Assembly (NCBI RefSeq): GCF_045679555.1
Contig: NC_092091.1
Span: 71,269,313 to 71,333,312 of the forward strand
DNA: 64,000 bases
Reading direction: 5' to 3'
Source of the DNA: Salvelinus alpinus
Lineage: Eukaryota; Chordata; Actinopteri; Salmoniformes; Salmonidae
In this document: in pieces, positions 46,056 to 57,700 of the stretch
Layout: the number at the start of each line of letters is the position of its first letter
Numbering within the stretch: the first letter of the stretch is position 1
The notes under the pieces: model-generated
Told to the model about the DNA's origin: nothing
The model's input: only the letters and a program-made list of their open reading frames with translations
The model's database searches: none
Made by a program: the position numbers and the translations under genes

Positions 46056-46116
46056 CTTTTGGACTTTGACTCTTACAGCGTATTAGGAAAAAGTGAAAAA
46101 ATAAAAAGGTTTGCTG

Positions 46117-46362
46117 CAGATGTAGGATCTTTATTTGATCACCCTGTTGCAGGAGAAGGAAATTAAAAACGTGTAGTGTATGTGAGGTTCAAAAAGGCTT
46201 CTGAAGTTTGTAATTTCCACTTTGAAAATTCAGACTTGATGTGTCAACCCCTACAAAAATGTCCATTAATTATAATCCACATAATAATTCTAATTTCCTC
46301 TTGCTGCATAGTATTTTCCTGCTGTAGCAAACTGTCTCAAATAAAAGATCCTGCATCTGTAG
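46117..46362. mobile_element. MITE with CTGCAGATGTAGGATC ends
   Basis: Starts CTGCAGATGTAGGATCTTTA and ends AAAGATCCTGCATCTGTAG, inverted termini around a 246-bp AT-rich body (TTGTAATTTCCACTTTGAAA). I recognise this as a widespread teleost MITE. No coding capacity. Confidence 0.75.
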
Positions 46363-46369
46363 GTCAGAG

Positions 46370-47850
46370 TTGTTAGAGCGATAGTGCCATTGACTTAAGA
46401 GTAAAACATGATAAAGAAAACATTACAGTGGCAATCAAACCAGGCTCTCTTTAGTTGCATGAAAATCAATGAACCCATGACCCTTTCCGTGTATTTTTCC
46501 AAAACATTTTGGTACCCCAAGGATGACGCCCCATGCACAAGCAAAGGGACACACCCAGTTTTGATTTACAGCAAGGGGCTGGTTTTGCTACCGCCCTCCT
46601 ATCAAGTATCACTCAAATACGAGACCATTGAAAGACCATCTCCAACTCCCCCATATGCATCAGACAGCACTGGGGGAACTGGCGTCTTCCACTCTCACTA
46701 GTAGAAGCTTGAACGATGTCCTTTACGGTGTTGTTGGGTCAGCCAGGGGTTCCGGTAAAAAAAATAACATCTTCCCTTGAAATGGGGTCAGGACACACCT
46801 CGAAGCCATTTAAATCAATGTCCAGAATTAGGTTCATAGGAGGTATCGTCATCTGTTGGACCAAGGTTAGACCCAGAGAGCTGATCTCCTTCTCTATATA
46901 TTTGTTTGTGGTTTGGGTAAGGCACACTGTGTCTCTTGGCTAGAACCACAGGGCAGATGGAAGTGTTCGGGATGACTTTCATTCCACCTCTAGTAAGTCA
47001 GATCCCATTCTAAAGGGTACATGTCCATCTTCAACCTCCCTAGACTGTCTCCAAACCCACAACCAACCACAGTTATATCTAGACTAGAATATCTAACTAT
47101 ACCCAGCCTTTCCCTTGAATGAAGCATTCATAAAGTATGAATATAATTAATGCTTGATAGAGGGTTTTCTACTAATTCAAAAGTGACTATTTTCTGAGTA
47201 GTTCAAGTGACTTGCAAAGGAAAACTGCAATTGACTATTTGACAGGGGAAAGTTTATACTTCAGTGAATATGGCAGTTGCTTACCACCATTTGTTATGAA
47301 GTGGAGAAGGTAAGTACAACACAAACTAGTGCTGTGTAATAGCTAAGAAAAAGAGTTGAAGGCATGACATGCCTGGTTGTTTGAAAAGTGTGTTAATTAG
47401 ACACTCAATGCCATTTGAGTGATCGACAGCTTGCATGCGCCCGACATATCCCGTCCTGTGAGTGGCTTCCAGAAGTCTTGTGGTGCTACACATGTTACTG
47501 CGTCATTCATTTACCATGATGTTGTGACGTGTGCTCATTCACTATAAAAGCAACCATCTCCTGCTCTGACAGTTGATCCTTGTAATGAGGGTTGACACCT
47601 CTGTAGTAGGGGGCTTGCCTGTATGTGGGGAGGTCACAGATTGGCTTGGATTGGATTTGGGATGAGAATGTATTGCTGTACTGAGATCTCTTTTCTACTA
47701 TTATGTCCTAACCTGTCATGGTAGATTTGACCAGCTTTATTTCTGTATTGATATGTAAACACCAACAGATTCTGGAATACAGTGTTACAAGAGGACTGTG
47801 AGGAGTGTACCGTCTCAAAGTGAGCGAACTCAGTGAAGTGGAGGGCTGGA
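46370..47850. other. intergenic DNA upstream of the tmem215-like gene
   Basis: No supported exon or repeat. A CACTATAAAAGCAA motif at about 47541-47554 could be a TATA box for the tmem215-like gene. Confidence 0.35.
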
Positions 47851-47854
47851 CACC

Positions 47855-48517
47855 ATGAGGGTCGACGACATGAACCCCCTCACGGGGATGGTGGTGGCCA
47901 TCAGCAGCCCTTTACTGTTCTTCGGCTTCATGTTCACCTGGGCTCCCTCTCATCGCCATTGGACCTGCCATCTGCCTCCCAGGGGTGGTGGCTATCATTC
48001 TGGCTAACAGAACCAACGGCTGCACCAAGTTCCCCACCCGGCGCCAATGTCTCAACTGCCTCTGTCGCAAGTGTCGGAGGAGGAAGCAGATGCCTAGAAC
48101 CAAAGAGTCTTCCAGGTTATCCAGAGACTCAGAGGAGCCTGATGGGGACAAGAGTGCTGGGGTTGAGACTAGGTATAGATCTGGGGCTGGAGCAAACTCT
48201 GTGTCCGATACTATTACAACAGTGAAGGAGTCTAGTCATCTGATCAATAAAGTGAACCAAAACCATGACGAGGTGCGACGCTACTCAGCTAGTGCCTTGG
48301 TAGCCATGGCAGGTGTCTCTAACTACAGTATCTATGATAGTAAGTCCTACTCTATGAACAGTCACTGTGGGGACTATAGTAGTAAGGTGTATCATGTGCC
48401 TCAGCAGCAGCGGGACAGTTTGTGGTGTACTACGAGGGAGGCTTCTCTCCGTATGAACCCTGTTACTGCTACTTCAAACCCAGATATTTTACTTGGGGCG
48501 TAGAGACTGTGGTCTAA
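47855..48517 (+). pseudogene. tmem215: tmem215-like gene with two frame breaks
   Basis: ATG at 47855 gives MRVDDMNPLTGMVVAISS and LFFGFMFT, matching the first membrane segment of TMEM215 (human MRPDDINPRTGLVVAL). The next segment, GLPLIAIGPAICLPGVVAII (second membrane span), is in another frame; about ten codons between the spans are missing near 47939. That frame runs through the cytoplasmic tail to about 48410. The family-like C-terminus (SPYEPCYCYFKPRYF, WGVETVV, stop 48515-48517) then needs a second shift. TMEM215 is a small two-span membrane protein lying near TOPORS/NDUFB6 in human, which supports the call. Two lesions suggest a decayed WGD duplicate, or assembly errors. Confidence 0.8.
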
Positions 48518-49300
48518 GTGTGGATACTGAAGCCAGCTGGGGAAAACCTTTTACTGGAACTCATAAACTACTAAATCTATTTAGGTGTACCTAGGACATG
48601 AATAGTAAGCCTGTTAACTTACAGATAAATAATACTGCAGTACAATGTAGAAGCAGTTAACATAAGAAATACATTTTCAGTATTTGTTTCATGAATGAAT
48701 TGAATGTTCCCCATTTATTTTGGATTTTCTTTCATATTGTATAAATATTTAATTATCTAAATTGGCATTAAAATATTTCTCTAAATGGGCATTTAGATTT
48801 GCACTATTTTATATATTGTTGTCTTAATGATCAAGTATCTATTATGTATCTTATTCAACAAAATCCATTTAATGCATTGTTGTGTTTGTGGTATAGTTAC
48901 TAAATGAAGAAATAATTAAACGTTTTTGTGATTACATCTGCCCAGATGATGCACAAATCGACGTGAATCATGCAAATAGTTCAATCTGCACATTACAAAC
49001 CTGTTATAGAGACCACTAGAAGGGGAAATACCACTGCCAATGTACTGTAGAGGGTACTAAAAACACTAAATTATTAACAGTTTGGATGTGAATTATTACC
49101 TTGCATTATTTTAAAATGTAAACATCTCCAAGAACAGACAAATAACGAAAGATATTCATGTTAAAAAAAGTATACAGCATGATAATGTATCTTCATCGGC
49201 GTGGTTTTCACCAAGGAAGTCCAATAGAAGTAGAGAGTTGTAGTCCTATAATGAATATTCATGATTAAAGCGGTGCATTGTTGGATACTACACATGCCAT
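48518..49300. other. spacer between tmem215-like and prelid1
   Basis: AT-rich; probably includes the tmem215-like 3' UTR. No gene or recognisable repeat seen. Confidence 0.35.
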
Positions 49301-49329
49301 TTTTGGACTAGGCAACTTCCGATTCAATG

Positions 49330-49429
49330 ACGAATGCTGTTACGCTACTATCAAAATAGGGAACATGACGGAGGAAATCTAACTATTGGTGCACTGAAAA
49401 TCCCCATAAATGCTGCGATAGTATATCAG
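49330..49429 (+). promoter_or_regulatory. probable noncoding first exon of prelid1
   Basis: A clear donor (ATATCAG then GTATGTG) at 49429/49430 is preceded by G/C-mixed promoter-like sequence. A 5-codon upstream frame, ATGACGGAGGAAATCTAA, starts near 49366. The 5' limit of the exon is a guess. Confidence 0.5.
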
Positions 49430-50361
49430 GTATGTGAAGAGTAAATACTTGCCATAGTCCAGCACAGTTTGATAACTTGTTACCTTGATCTAATCTGTCT
49501 TTTGAGGAATAAGCTAGCTAGCTAAGCTACTCATGCTAACAAGTAACAAAACGATAGCTACATTTCACCATGTTAAACTGCTAAAATTATGTCAGCAAAC
49601 TAGACAAACCCGTATAGTAGCTAATTTCTCTAGCTAATAACTTAACTTAGCTAGCCTTCATAATTGTGCATGAATTGAATGTTTTTGCCAGCTAACGTTA
49701 GGTTGCTTGATAGCACGATCGTGCCATGCCACTTCAGTCAAGGTGACATGTTCCACAAAGACCAGCACGCTCAATCCAGACAAGTACATTGTAAAGGGAA
49801 AGGGAGCTGTGTGCTTGGCAATGTAGCTAGGTATTCATAGAACAAGATTAATTTCAAAACCGGTATGCTTTGTCGATTGAATGATGGTTGTCACTCGTTA
49901 CCACAGCCACAAAGTCAAAATTGGCTATATCGTAAAAATGTATGAAAACGAAATTTATATTTTTGGTCTTTAATTTAAGGTTAGTCTTAACGTTAGCCGT
50001 GTGGTTAAGTTTAGGGTAAAGCTTAGATTTTAAGAAGATAATTTGTAGGAATAGGCGGGGTTAAGCAATAATTAGGACTTTGTAGCTGTGGTAACTAGTG
50101 AAGACCTCTTGTGCCAATCGTCATCTAACGTCACAACTGTCACATGTTGCAGGGGGCCACGTTATTTCCCATGCAACCTGAGCAATGTTCTTTCTCCCCT
50201 TGTACAATATGTGACTGAATCCGTGACAGGTCTAGTAAAGCGAATGGTGATACCCCACATGGTGTACTGCTCTAAGTCCATACAATACCTGTGTGTATTT
50301 GACCCAGCTGCCAGGAGATAGATAGTACGCTAGCTGCTTTTACACCGTACATCCTATTTTG

Positions 50362-50552
50362 TGGGACGGGCAGCAGGTAGCCTAACGGTTAAGCGCATTG
50401 GGTCAGTAACTGAAAGGTCACTGGTTTGAATCCACTTGCCGACTAGGTGGGAAAAAATCTGCCGATGTGCCCTTGAGCAAGGCACTTAGCCCTAATTTCT
50501 CATGTAAGTCGCACTGCATAAGAGTGTCTGCTAAATGACTAAAATGATTGAA
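50362..50552 (+). mobile_element. tRNA-derived SINE in prelid1 intron 1
   Basis: Head GGCAGGTAGCCTAACGGTTA and B box GGTTTGAATCC, body CCCTTGAGCAAGGCACTTA, tail GTAAGTCGCACTGCATAAGA and GTCTGCTAAATGAC. The tail is again of the L2/RSg-1 type. Confidence 0.8.
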
Positions 50553-50919
50553 GCTGCACATAATAACCACTGAGGGCTGTAGCTAGCCATTAGTAGCTAC
50601 AAACCTAGAGCAGCGCAACATACCTTTTTGGTTCTGTTTTGAACACATATCTGATGTCATAGCAACATACCTTTTTGGTTCTGTTTTGAACACATAGTAT
50701 CTGATGTTATCAGACCTACATGTAGCTGAGATAAAGGTCTGTCCTATTATACCTGTTATCCTGAAATACCCCTCTCCACCTCTCTTCCTCGACAGGGTTC
50801 AGTGTGTGTGGATGGAGTCAGTGGCATCTGAGAGCACCCAGCATAGTTATCACAGACAGGACAATCCGAAGAAGTCCGTGTTCAGACCAACAGCCTGCAC
50901 ATCGGCAGGCAGGGGGAGA

Positions 50920-53900
50920 ATGGTCAAGTACTTCTCTAACGACGTAGACATCAGGACCACGTGGGACCATGTTGTCTCTGCCTTCTGGCAGAGGTATCCC
51001 AACCCATTCAGGTACAGGACCTCGCGCTGATCTGCTTTTATGGCGGATGCCTCAATGATTTGGTGAGATGTGCATCTAGTAGGAGAGACAAGGGATATGC
51101 CTATTTTCCATTGAGTAACAAACTCCAGACCCATGGAAAACCTGTCTGCTTTCTCCTACTATCAGCTGTTTAATGAGAATCTGCACAAACGGCACCAACC
51201 CTCATTCCATAGCCAAACTGTGCATCTGCACTGTTCAACCAAATGTGTTTTTGTAAAATGTTCAGTGGACATTGTTACAAATAGTCCTTATGCATGGAGT
51301 TGTACAGTTTTAACTTTGCAATCATTGTTTTTTGTTTGATATACATTCTAAAGTGAAAAATCGGAGTCTCAGCATCATTATGTTACTGTGGAATTGCCCT
51401 GCTCTCAATCACAATGAGATTATGGTGTCTGACGCTGTTACACAAGTTTAGAAAAAACAACAGCGTGAAGAGTTTATTAAGATGGAGAACTGAGAATGAC
51501 CACAGTGGAGAAGTGATACCAGCTTTGTCAGATCAGAAGGAAGTGACTTAGTCAAGTCCTTCATTTAGTTTGTATTGTTAATATCTGCTCTGTATTTAAC
51601 CCAGCCATCTTTCCTTTTATTTGAGTACTTGATTCAAGGTTTGTATTCGATTGCTAATAATCAAATACAAGTACTTGAAATGTACAAATCTGCAACTATT
51701 TAGCAGGTTAAATTCAGAAGTACTGACAATGTTAAAATTCGTTTGCGGAGTATGTCAAGTGTTGTGAAAATGTTATGTAGTTTTCAGTTGTCTGAACAAC
51801 TAGTAATTGGACCAACTGATAGCATACCGCAAACATTGTGTGTGTTCCCGTGCATCAGCACCCATGTTCTCACGGAGGACGTGGTGTTCCGTGAGGTGAC
51901 GGCGGACCAGCGGCTTCTCTCCAGACGCCTGCTCACCAAGACCAATCGAATGCCTCGCTGGGCCGAGTTCCTCTTCCCCTCCAACCTATCACGCTCCGTC
52001 TACATCGTAGAGGACTCCGTCGTCAACCCTGTCACCAAGAGCCTCACCACGTACACCTGGAACCTCAACCACACTACGTTAATGGTGAGGTACACCACGA
52101 CATATGCACCCTTCCGAATCGACCCCTAGCCCCTACACCAAGAAGTGGCTAGGGAGTAGGGGCTAGGTGTTGATTTGGAACCCAGGGATACTGGTTCCCA
52201 CAGCTTAGTGGTTGGTGCTTGCAACACCAAACGTGTGGGTTTGACACTCATGCCAGTCACATGTAGTTAATGTATGTGTTTGTTAGTACGTGTAGGTTCC
52301 TCTATACGTTTTACTAGGTTGGTGGACGCTCATGTCCTTTTACAGTAAGTACACTGACTCAGCACCATGGAGTATCTTGTATTTGTTAGAAATCCGTGTT
52401 CTATCTTTAGGAGATAGTATCAGCACCACCACCAGACAGGAACACGCTGGGTTTCCCCTACTGCATTTAGCAGCGGCGCACTGCCTCTAAAAAAAGGAAA
52501 CACTGACACTATTAGTATTGACTAAGATAATAATGTATCTACGTATTAGCACACAGCCTACTATTGAACAGAGACTTTAATATGCACGTCTACATGAAAA
52601 CTACTGTCCAAATAGTGTTATTATTGCATATCTTTAGATACGGAATGGAAGATATTTTCCTCAATGGTTTAGGCTAGGTTGGTATCTGTCCCTTCATGAC
52701 CTCCAGTGGTTGACCTATATTACAGCCACAAGACATTGACAAAGTGCCCTCTGCGTTGCCCCGCCCCCCTGAGAGACTGGCTTGTTTACTGCTCGCGCTT
52801 GTTTGTTTTCTCTAGCAACCGACCGTCTCCAAGCCTACAACACAATGAATATACTGTTTTCCAGAGAAATTCCTTCATGCCGATACCCACAAGGTTTTCC
52901 ATTGTATATAATTTGTGACATTTTGTTAAAAAAACAAAAAACGGCAACAGTTCTGCAGTCTGGCTGGATATTGGTTCAGACTGGTAAACAATTGACTAAA
53001 GAGACACAGACGTGAAATGTATTGTTGGTGGTTTTCTGTTTCTCAGGGACCTGATTTGTTGGATGAGAAAGAGATGAAGTTGTGTAACCTTTGTTGAGTC
53101 AGCCGGGTGGGTGGATATCTCATGGTTTACATCTCCAGTCTCTACGAGAGTCAGAGTTCACTCTCCATTCTACGGTTAGCTATAGAACAAGGCTTTAATG
53201 TGAGAGACTAAATGACACTTTCTCACCATACCTGGTCAATGTCAACTAGACCTACACTACAATCATACACAGACCTTTTTATGATTCAACCAACACTTTG
53301 TTCAGCCCCTTCCCACTTTGTATTCGTCTCAAGATCGCCAACACTTGACGTCTATCAATCAAGATATGGTGCTGTCAACTTGATGGATGAGCAGAGGAGC
53401 ACCATAAGGAACACACCCCACCAGATTATGCCCGCCGTCTAGTTAACGCAAAGCGTTGTGGCGGCGTGCTAGCGAGCGCTGTCTTGTTTTGATTCCACTT
53501 GACGGCAGCTGAAGGAGAGGATGACTCATATCACTAGACAGATGGAACAACTTTGTAATTATCTCCAAGATCATATTTCGGAACAAAATGTCAGATTCTT
53601 CCAAAACAGTATGTTAATATCGCACGCAACCACTTACTCAAAATGAAGTGGAATTGATAACTTCTTCATTCATTTTGCATTGAAGTTGTTTGCTTCTTTA
53701 TGTATTGTGCCCTATAGTTGAGGGCAGCAAACCAGCACCACCTGGTTAACAACCCTCTCCACCCCCCATCCCTTCCTCCTTTCTTTCCTAGACGGTGGAG
53801 GAGCGCTGCGTGTTCCAGGAGTCAGAGGACCGGCCTGCCTTCACGCTGCTCAGACGAGAGGCCTGGATCTCTTCTGGAGTCTACGGCTTCTCCAGACCTA

Positions 53901-54744
53901 TCCAGGTACAGCACAGATGTAGAACAGTACAGCCCCAGACCAGCTGTAGGACGGCACACCACAGTACAGCCCCAGACCAGCTATAGGACGCCACACCACA
54001 GTACAGCCCCAGACCAGCTATAGGACGGCACACCACAGTACAGCCCCAGACCAGCTATAGGACGGCACACCACAGTACAGCTATAGGACGCCACACCACA
54101 GCCCCAGACCAGCTATGGGACAGGACAGCCCTGTCTCCCTGTATGGATAGTCTACATCCAGGAATAAAGTAATGTTTGAAGCAGACCTGGGTTCAAATAG
54201 TGTTTGCTTTCTTTCAAATACTTTGAGTGTTTGATTGAGCCTGTCTGGGGTGCCAGATGAGTTTGGTTTTGGGACTACTCCATTGGTGACATTGCACCAA
54301 TCAAGCTCAAACAAGTGCAGCTAAATTATTTGAATGGATAACAAATACTATTTGAACCCAGGTCTGATGGATATTGAATACATCCACGTATACGAGACTC
54401 AGAGGACCACTACACTACAGCAAAATAGTTCAGGTACCTCACTCACCTCCAGTTCACCTCAGGACAGACGACCCCTTTTCATCACCAAAGCCATGACCCG
54501 TTTAAATGGGAGCAGATATTGAATAGCAGCAGTACATTTGGATTTGTGGCCTGGGAAATCAATTTGAAGGATCTGCTCGCGGTCGTTGCTGGACACCTAT
54601 GAGAACATATGTATATAATCCATCTATAACAAAAGCCCAGGGTGAGTTGAAAAACAGATTTTCCCTTAAGTTCCACCCAGATATTTGGTCGACAAATCTA
54701 AGAGGCCCACAAGTATTTTCCACCTCAGCAAGCTAGGCATTCTG

Positions 54745-54797
<53 letters not shown>

Positions 54798-57700
54798 TTT
54801 ATAGGGTCGAATAATGGCACAAAAGAGGAAAAGTGTGTCTGCAGATGCCAAAACTAAGAAATGGTCATCTTCCACCAGGAATGTTTTCTACACAAGGGTA
54901 GAAAAAACTATTTTAGCCTATTATTATTATTATTAGCAGTGTGTGCTAGCCTTGACTACCCCTAGAGAGAGAAAGGGAAGTCAAGATGAAGGGAAAGAGA
55001 GAACAAGAGAGATGAAAGGAGGGAGAAAGAGAGGGGGGAAAAGTACACTGCTGTTCTCATGTCTCCCCATTTAAACCCTGCTGTTTCCTGTCATGTCCGT
55101 CTGTTCTGTTCCCCAGGAGTTTGGCTTGGCCCGCTTCAAGAGCAACCAGGTGAAGGCCATGAAGGGCCTGGAGTACGCTCTGTCTAACTTACACGGTACG
55201 TACTGAAGTAGGAGAAGCAGGAAACCAAACAACTTTATTTCTAGGATTTATGATGTGGTTGGAGGCGATGGGCAAGCTTTTTTTAGAGGGAAAAGTTATA
55301 TTTTTGGGAGATTGGTGCTTTCGGTCATATTTTCCACATTAAACAAAGTACCAAAAAGTCTGTCAAAGTCTCCTCATGGCTGATTGCTGTGGTCTGAAGT
55401 GAAGTCGTGAAATTAGTCACAGCTCCCACCCACCCATCAACTCTCAACACTAACCCTCCCATCATGCCTTTGGGTGAGCAGACACCAGATCCCTCTCCCC
55501 TGGAAGTGTAACACACACAATCGTCCGTGGATAATCAGGCCGTGATTGCGTCGCCAGACGGACGCGTCTCGAAGTCCTTTGCCAAGTGGAGTGATACGAC
55601 GATAATGATGACTGATTTACTGCATGTCTTGAGTATGGCCATTTTCTCGTCTCGGAGATATCCCTCCCTAAAGATTGACACCTACAAGTTCCCACTCTCC
55701 TAATTGAACGAGTCCGGTTGAGCCAATGATTCAACCGTTTGTCTGTCTATGTTCAGAGGCTGAAAACATCCCATGTGACTAGCTTAAGCCGTATAGTCAC
55801 AGACAAGTGTTTTGTCCCACGCGTTGCGTGACTGCGCCATCTGCCACAGGGCTTTCAGGAAGTGTTCATTACCCCTTGACTTATTCCACATTGTTGTGTT
55901 ACAGCCGGAATTTAAAATGGGTTAAATATATAGTTTTTCCTCAACCATTTACACACAATACCCCATAATGACAAAGTGAAGACATGTTTTTAGAAATTTT
56001 TGCAAATGTATACATCTCATTTACATAAGTATTCACACCTCTGAGGTCAATACTTTGTAGAAGCACCTTTGGCAGCGATTACAGCTGTGAGTCTTTCTGG
56101 GTAAGTCACTAGGAGCTTTCTACACCTGGATTGTGCAACATTTGCCCATTATTCTTTTCAAAATTCTTCAAGCTCTGTCGAATTAGTTGTTGACCATTTT
56201 CAGGTCTCTCCGTAGATTTAAGTCAAAACTGTAACTCGGCCACTCGGGAACATTCATTGTCTTCTTGGTAAGCAACTCCAGCATAGAATTTGGCCTTGTT
56301 TTAGGTTATTGTCCTGCTGAAAGATGAATTCATCTCCCAGTGTCTAGTGCATGGCAGACTGAACCAGGTTTTACTCTAGGATTTTGCCTGTGCTTAGCTC
56401 CATTCCATTTTTTTTTTCATTTAAAAAAAAAATATTTATCCTGGAACTCTCCAGTCATTAACGATTACAAGCATACCCGTAACATGATGCAGCCACCACA
56501 TGCTTGAAGATATGGCGAGCTGTTTCCTTCCTTTCCGGCAACTGAGTTAGGAAGAACGCCTGTATCTTTGTAGTGACTGGGTGTATTGGTCCACCATCCA
56601 AAGTGGAATTAATAACTTCATGCTCAAAAGGATATTCAATTATTTATTTTTTGCCGTATACCAATAGGTGACCTTTGCGAGTCATTGGAAAACCTTCCTG
56701 GTCTGTGGTTGAATCCATGTTTGAAATTCACTGCTCGACTGTTGTATGTGTGATAGTTGTATGTGTGGGGTACAGAGATGAAAGTCATTCAAAAAAATTG
56801 TTAAACACTTATTGCACAGAGTGAGTCCATGCAACTTATTGTATGACTTGTTAAGCACATTTTTACTCTTGAACTTATTTAGGCTTGTCATAAATGGTTT
56901 GAATACATTTCAGCTTTTTATTTGCAGACTAGACACACAAACCTAAAGGACATATTTCCATTGTTGTGTCTTTGTCCCCTCTGTCTGTGTGCATCATGCC
57001 GTCATTACACTGGACTAGGCCTCAGGTTTATTGCGATGGTAAGTACAGTACTAGGGCCTGTCACTACAGCTGGACTAGGCCTCAGGTTTATGATGGTCAG
57101 TACAGTACTAGGGCCTGTCACTACAGCTGGACTAGGTCTCAGGTTTATTATGGTGGTCAGTACAGTACTAGGATCTGTCACTACAGCTGGACTAGGTCTC
57201 AGGTTTATTATGGTGGTCAGTACAGTACTAGGGTCTGTCACTACAGCTGGACTAGGTATCAGGTTTATTATGATGGTCAGTACAGTACTAGGGCCTGTCA
57301 CTACAGCTGGACTAGGCCTCAGGTTTATTATGATGGTCAGTACAGTACTAGGGTCTGTCACTACAGCTGGACTAGGTGTCAGGTTTATTATGGTGGTCAG
57401 TACAGTACTAGGGCCTGTCACTACAGCTGGACTAGGTATCAGGTTTATTATGGTGGTCAGTACAGTACTAGGATCTGTCACTACAGCTGGACTAGGTCTC
57501 AGGTTTATTATGGTGGTCAGTACAGTACTAGGGTCTGTCACTACAGCTGGACTAGGTATCAGGTTTATTATGGTGGTCAGTACAGTACTAGGGTCTGTCA
57601 CTACAGCTGGACTAGGTCTCAGGTTTATTATGGTGGTCAGTACAGTACTAGGGTCTGTCACTACAGCTGGACTAGGTCTCAGGTTTATTATTGTGGTCAG

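Noticed and set aside
47833-48225. 130-codon frame overlapping the tmem215-like gene
   Set aside because: Wrong frame for both recognisable tmem215 segments; a shadow.
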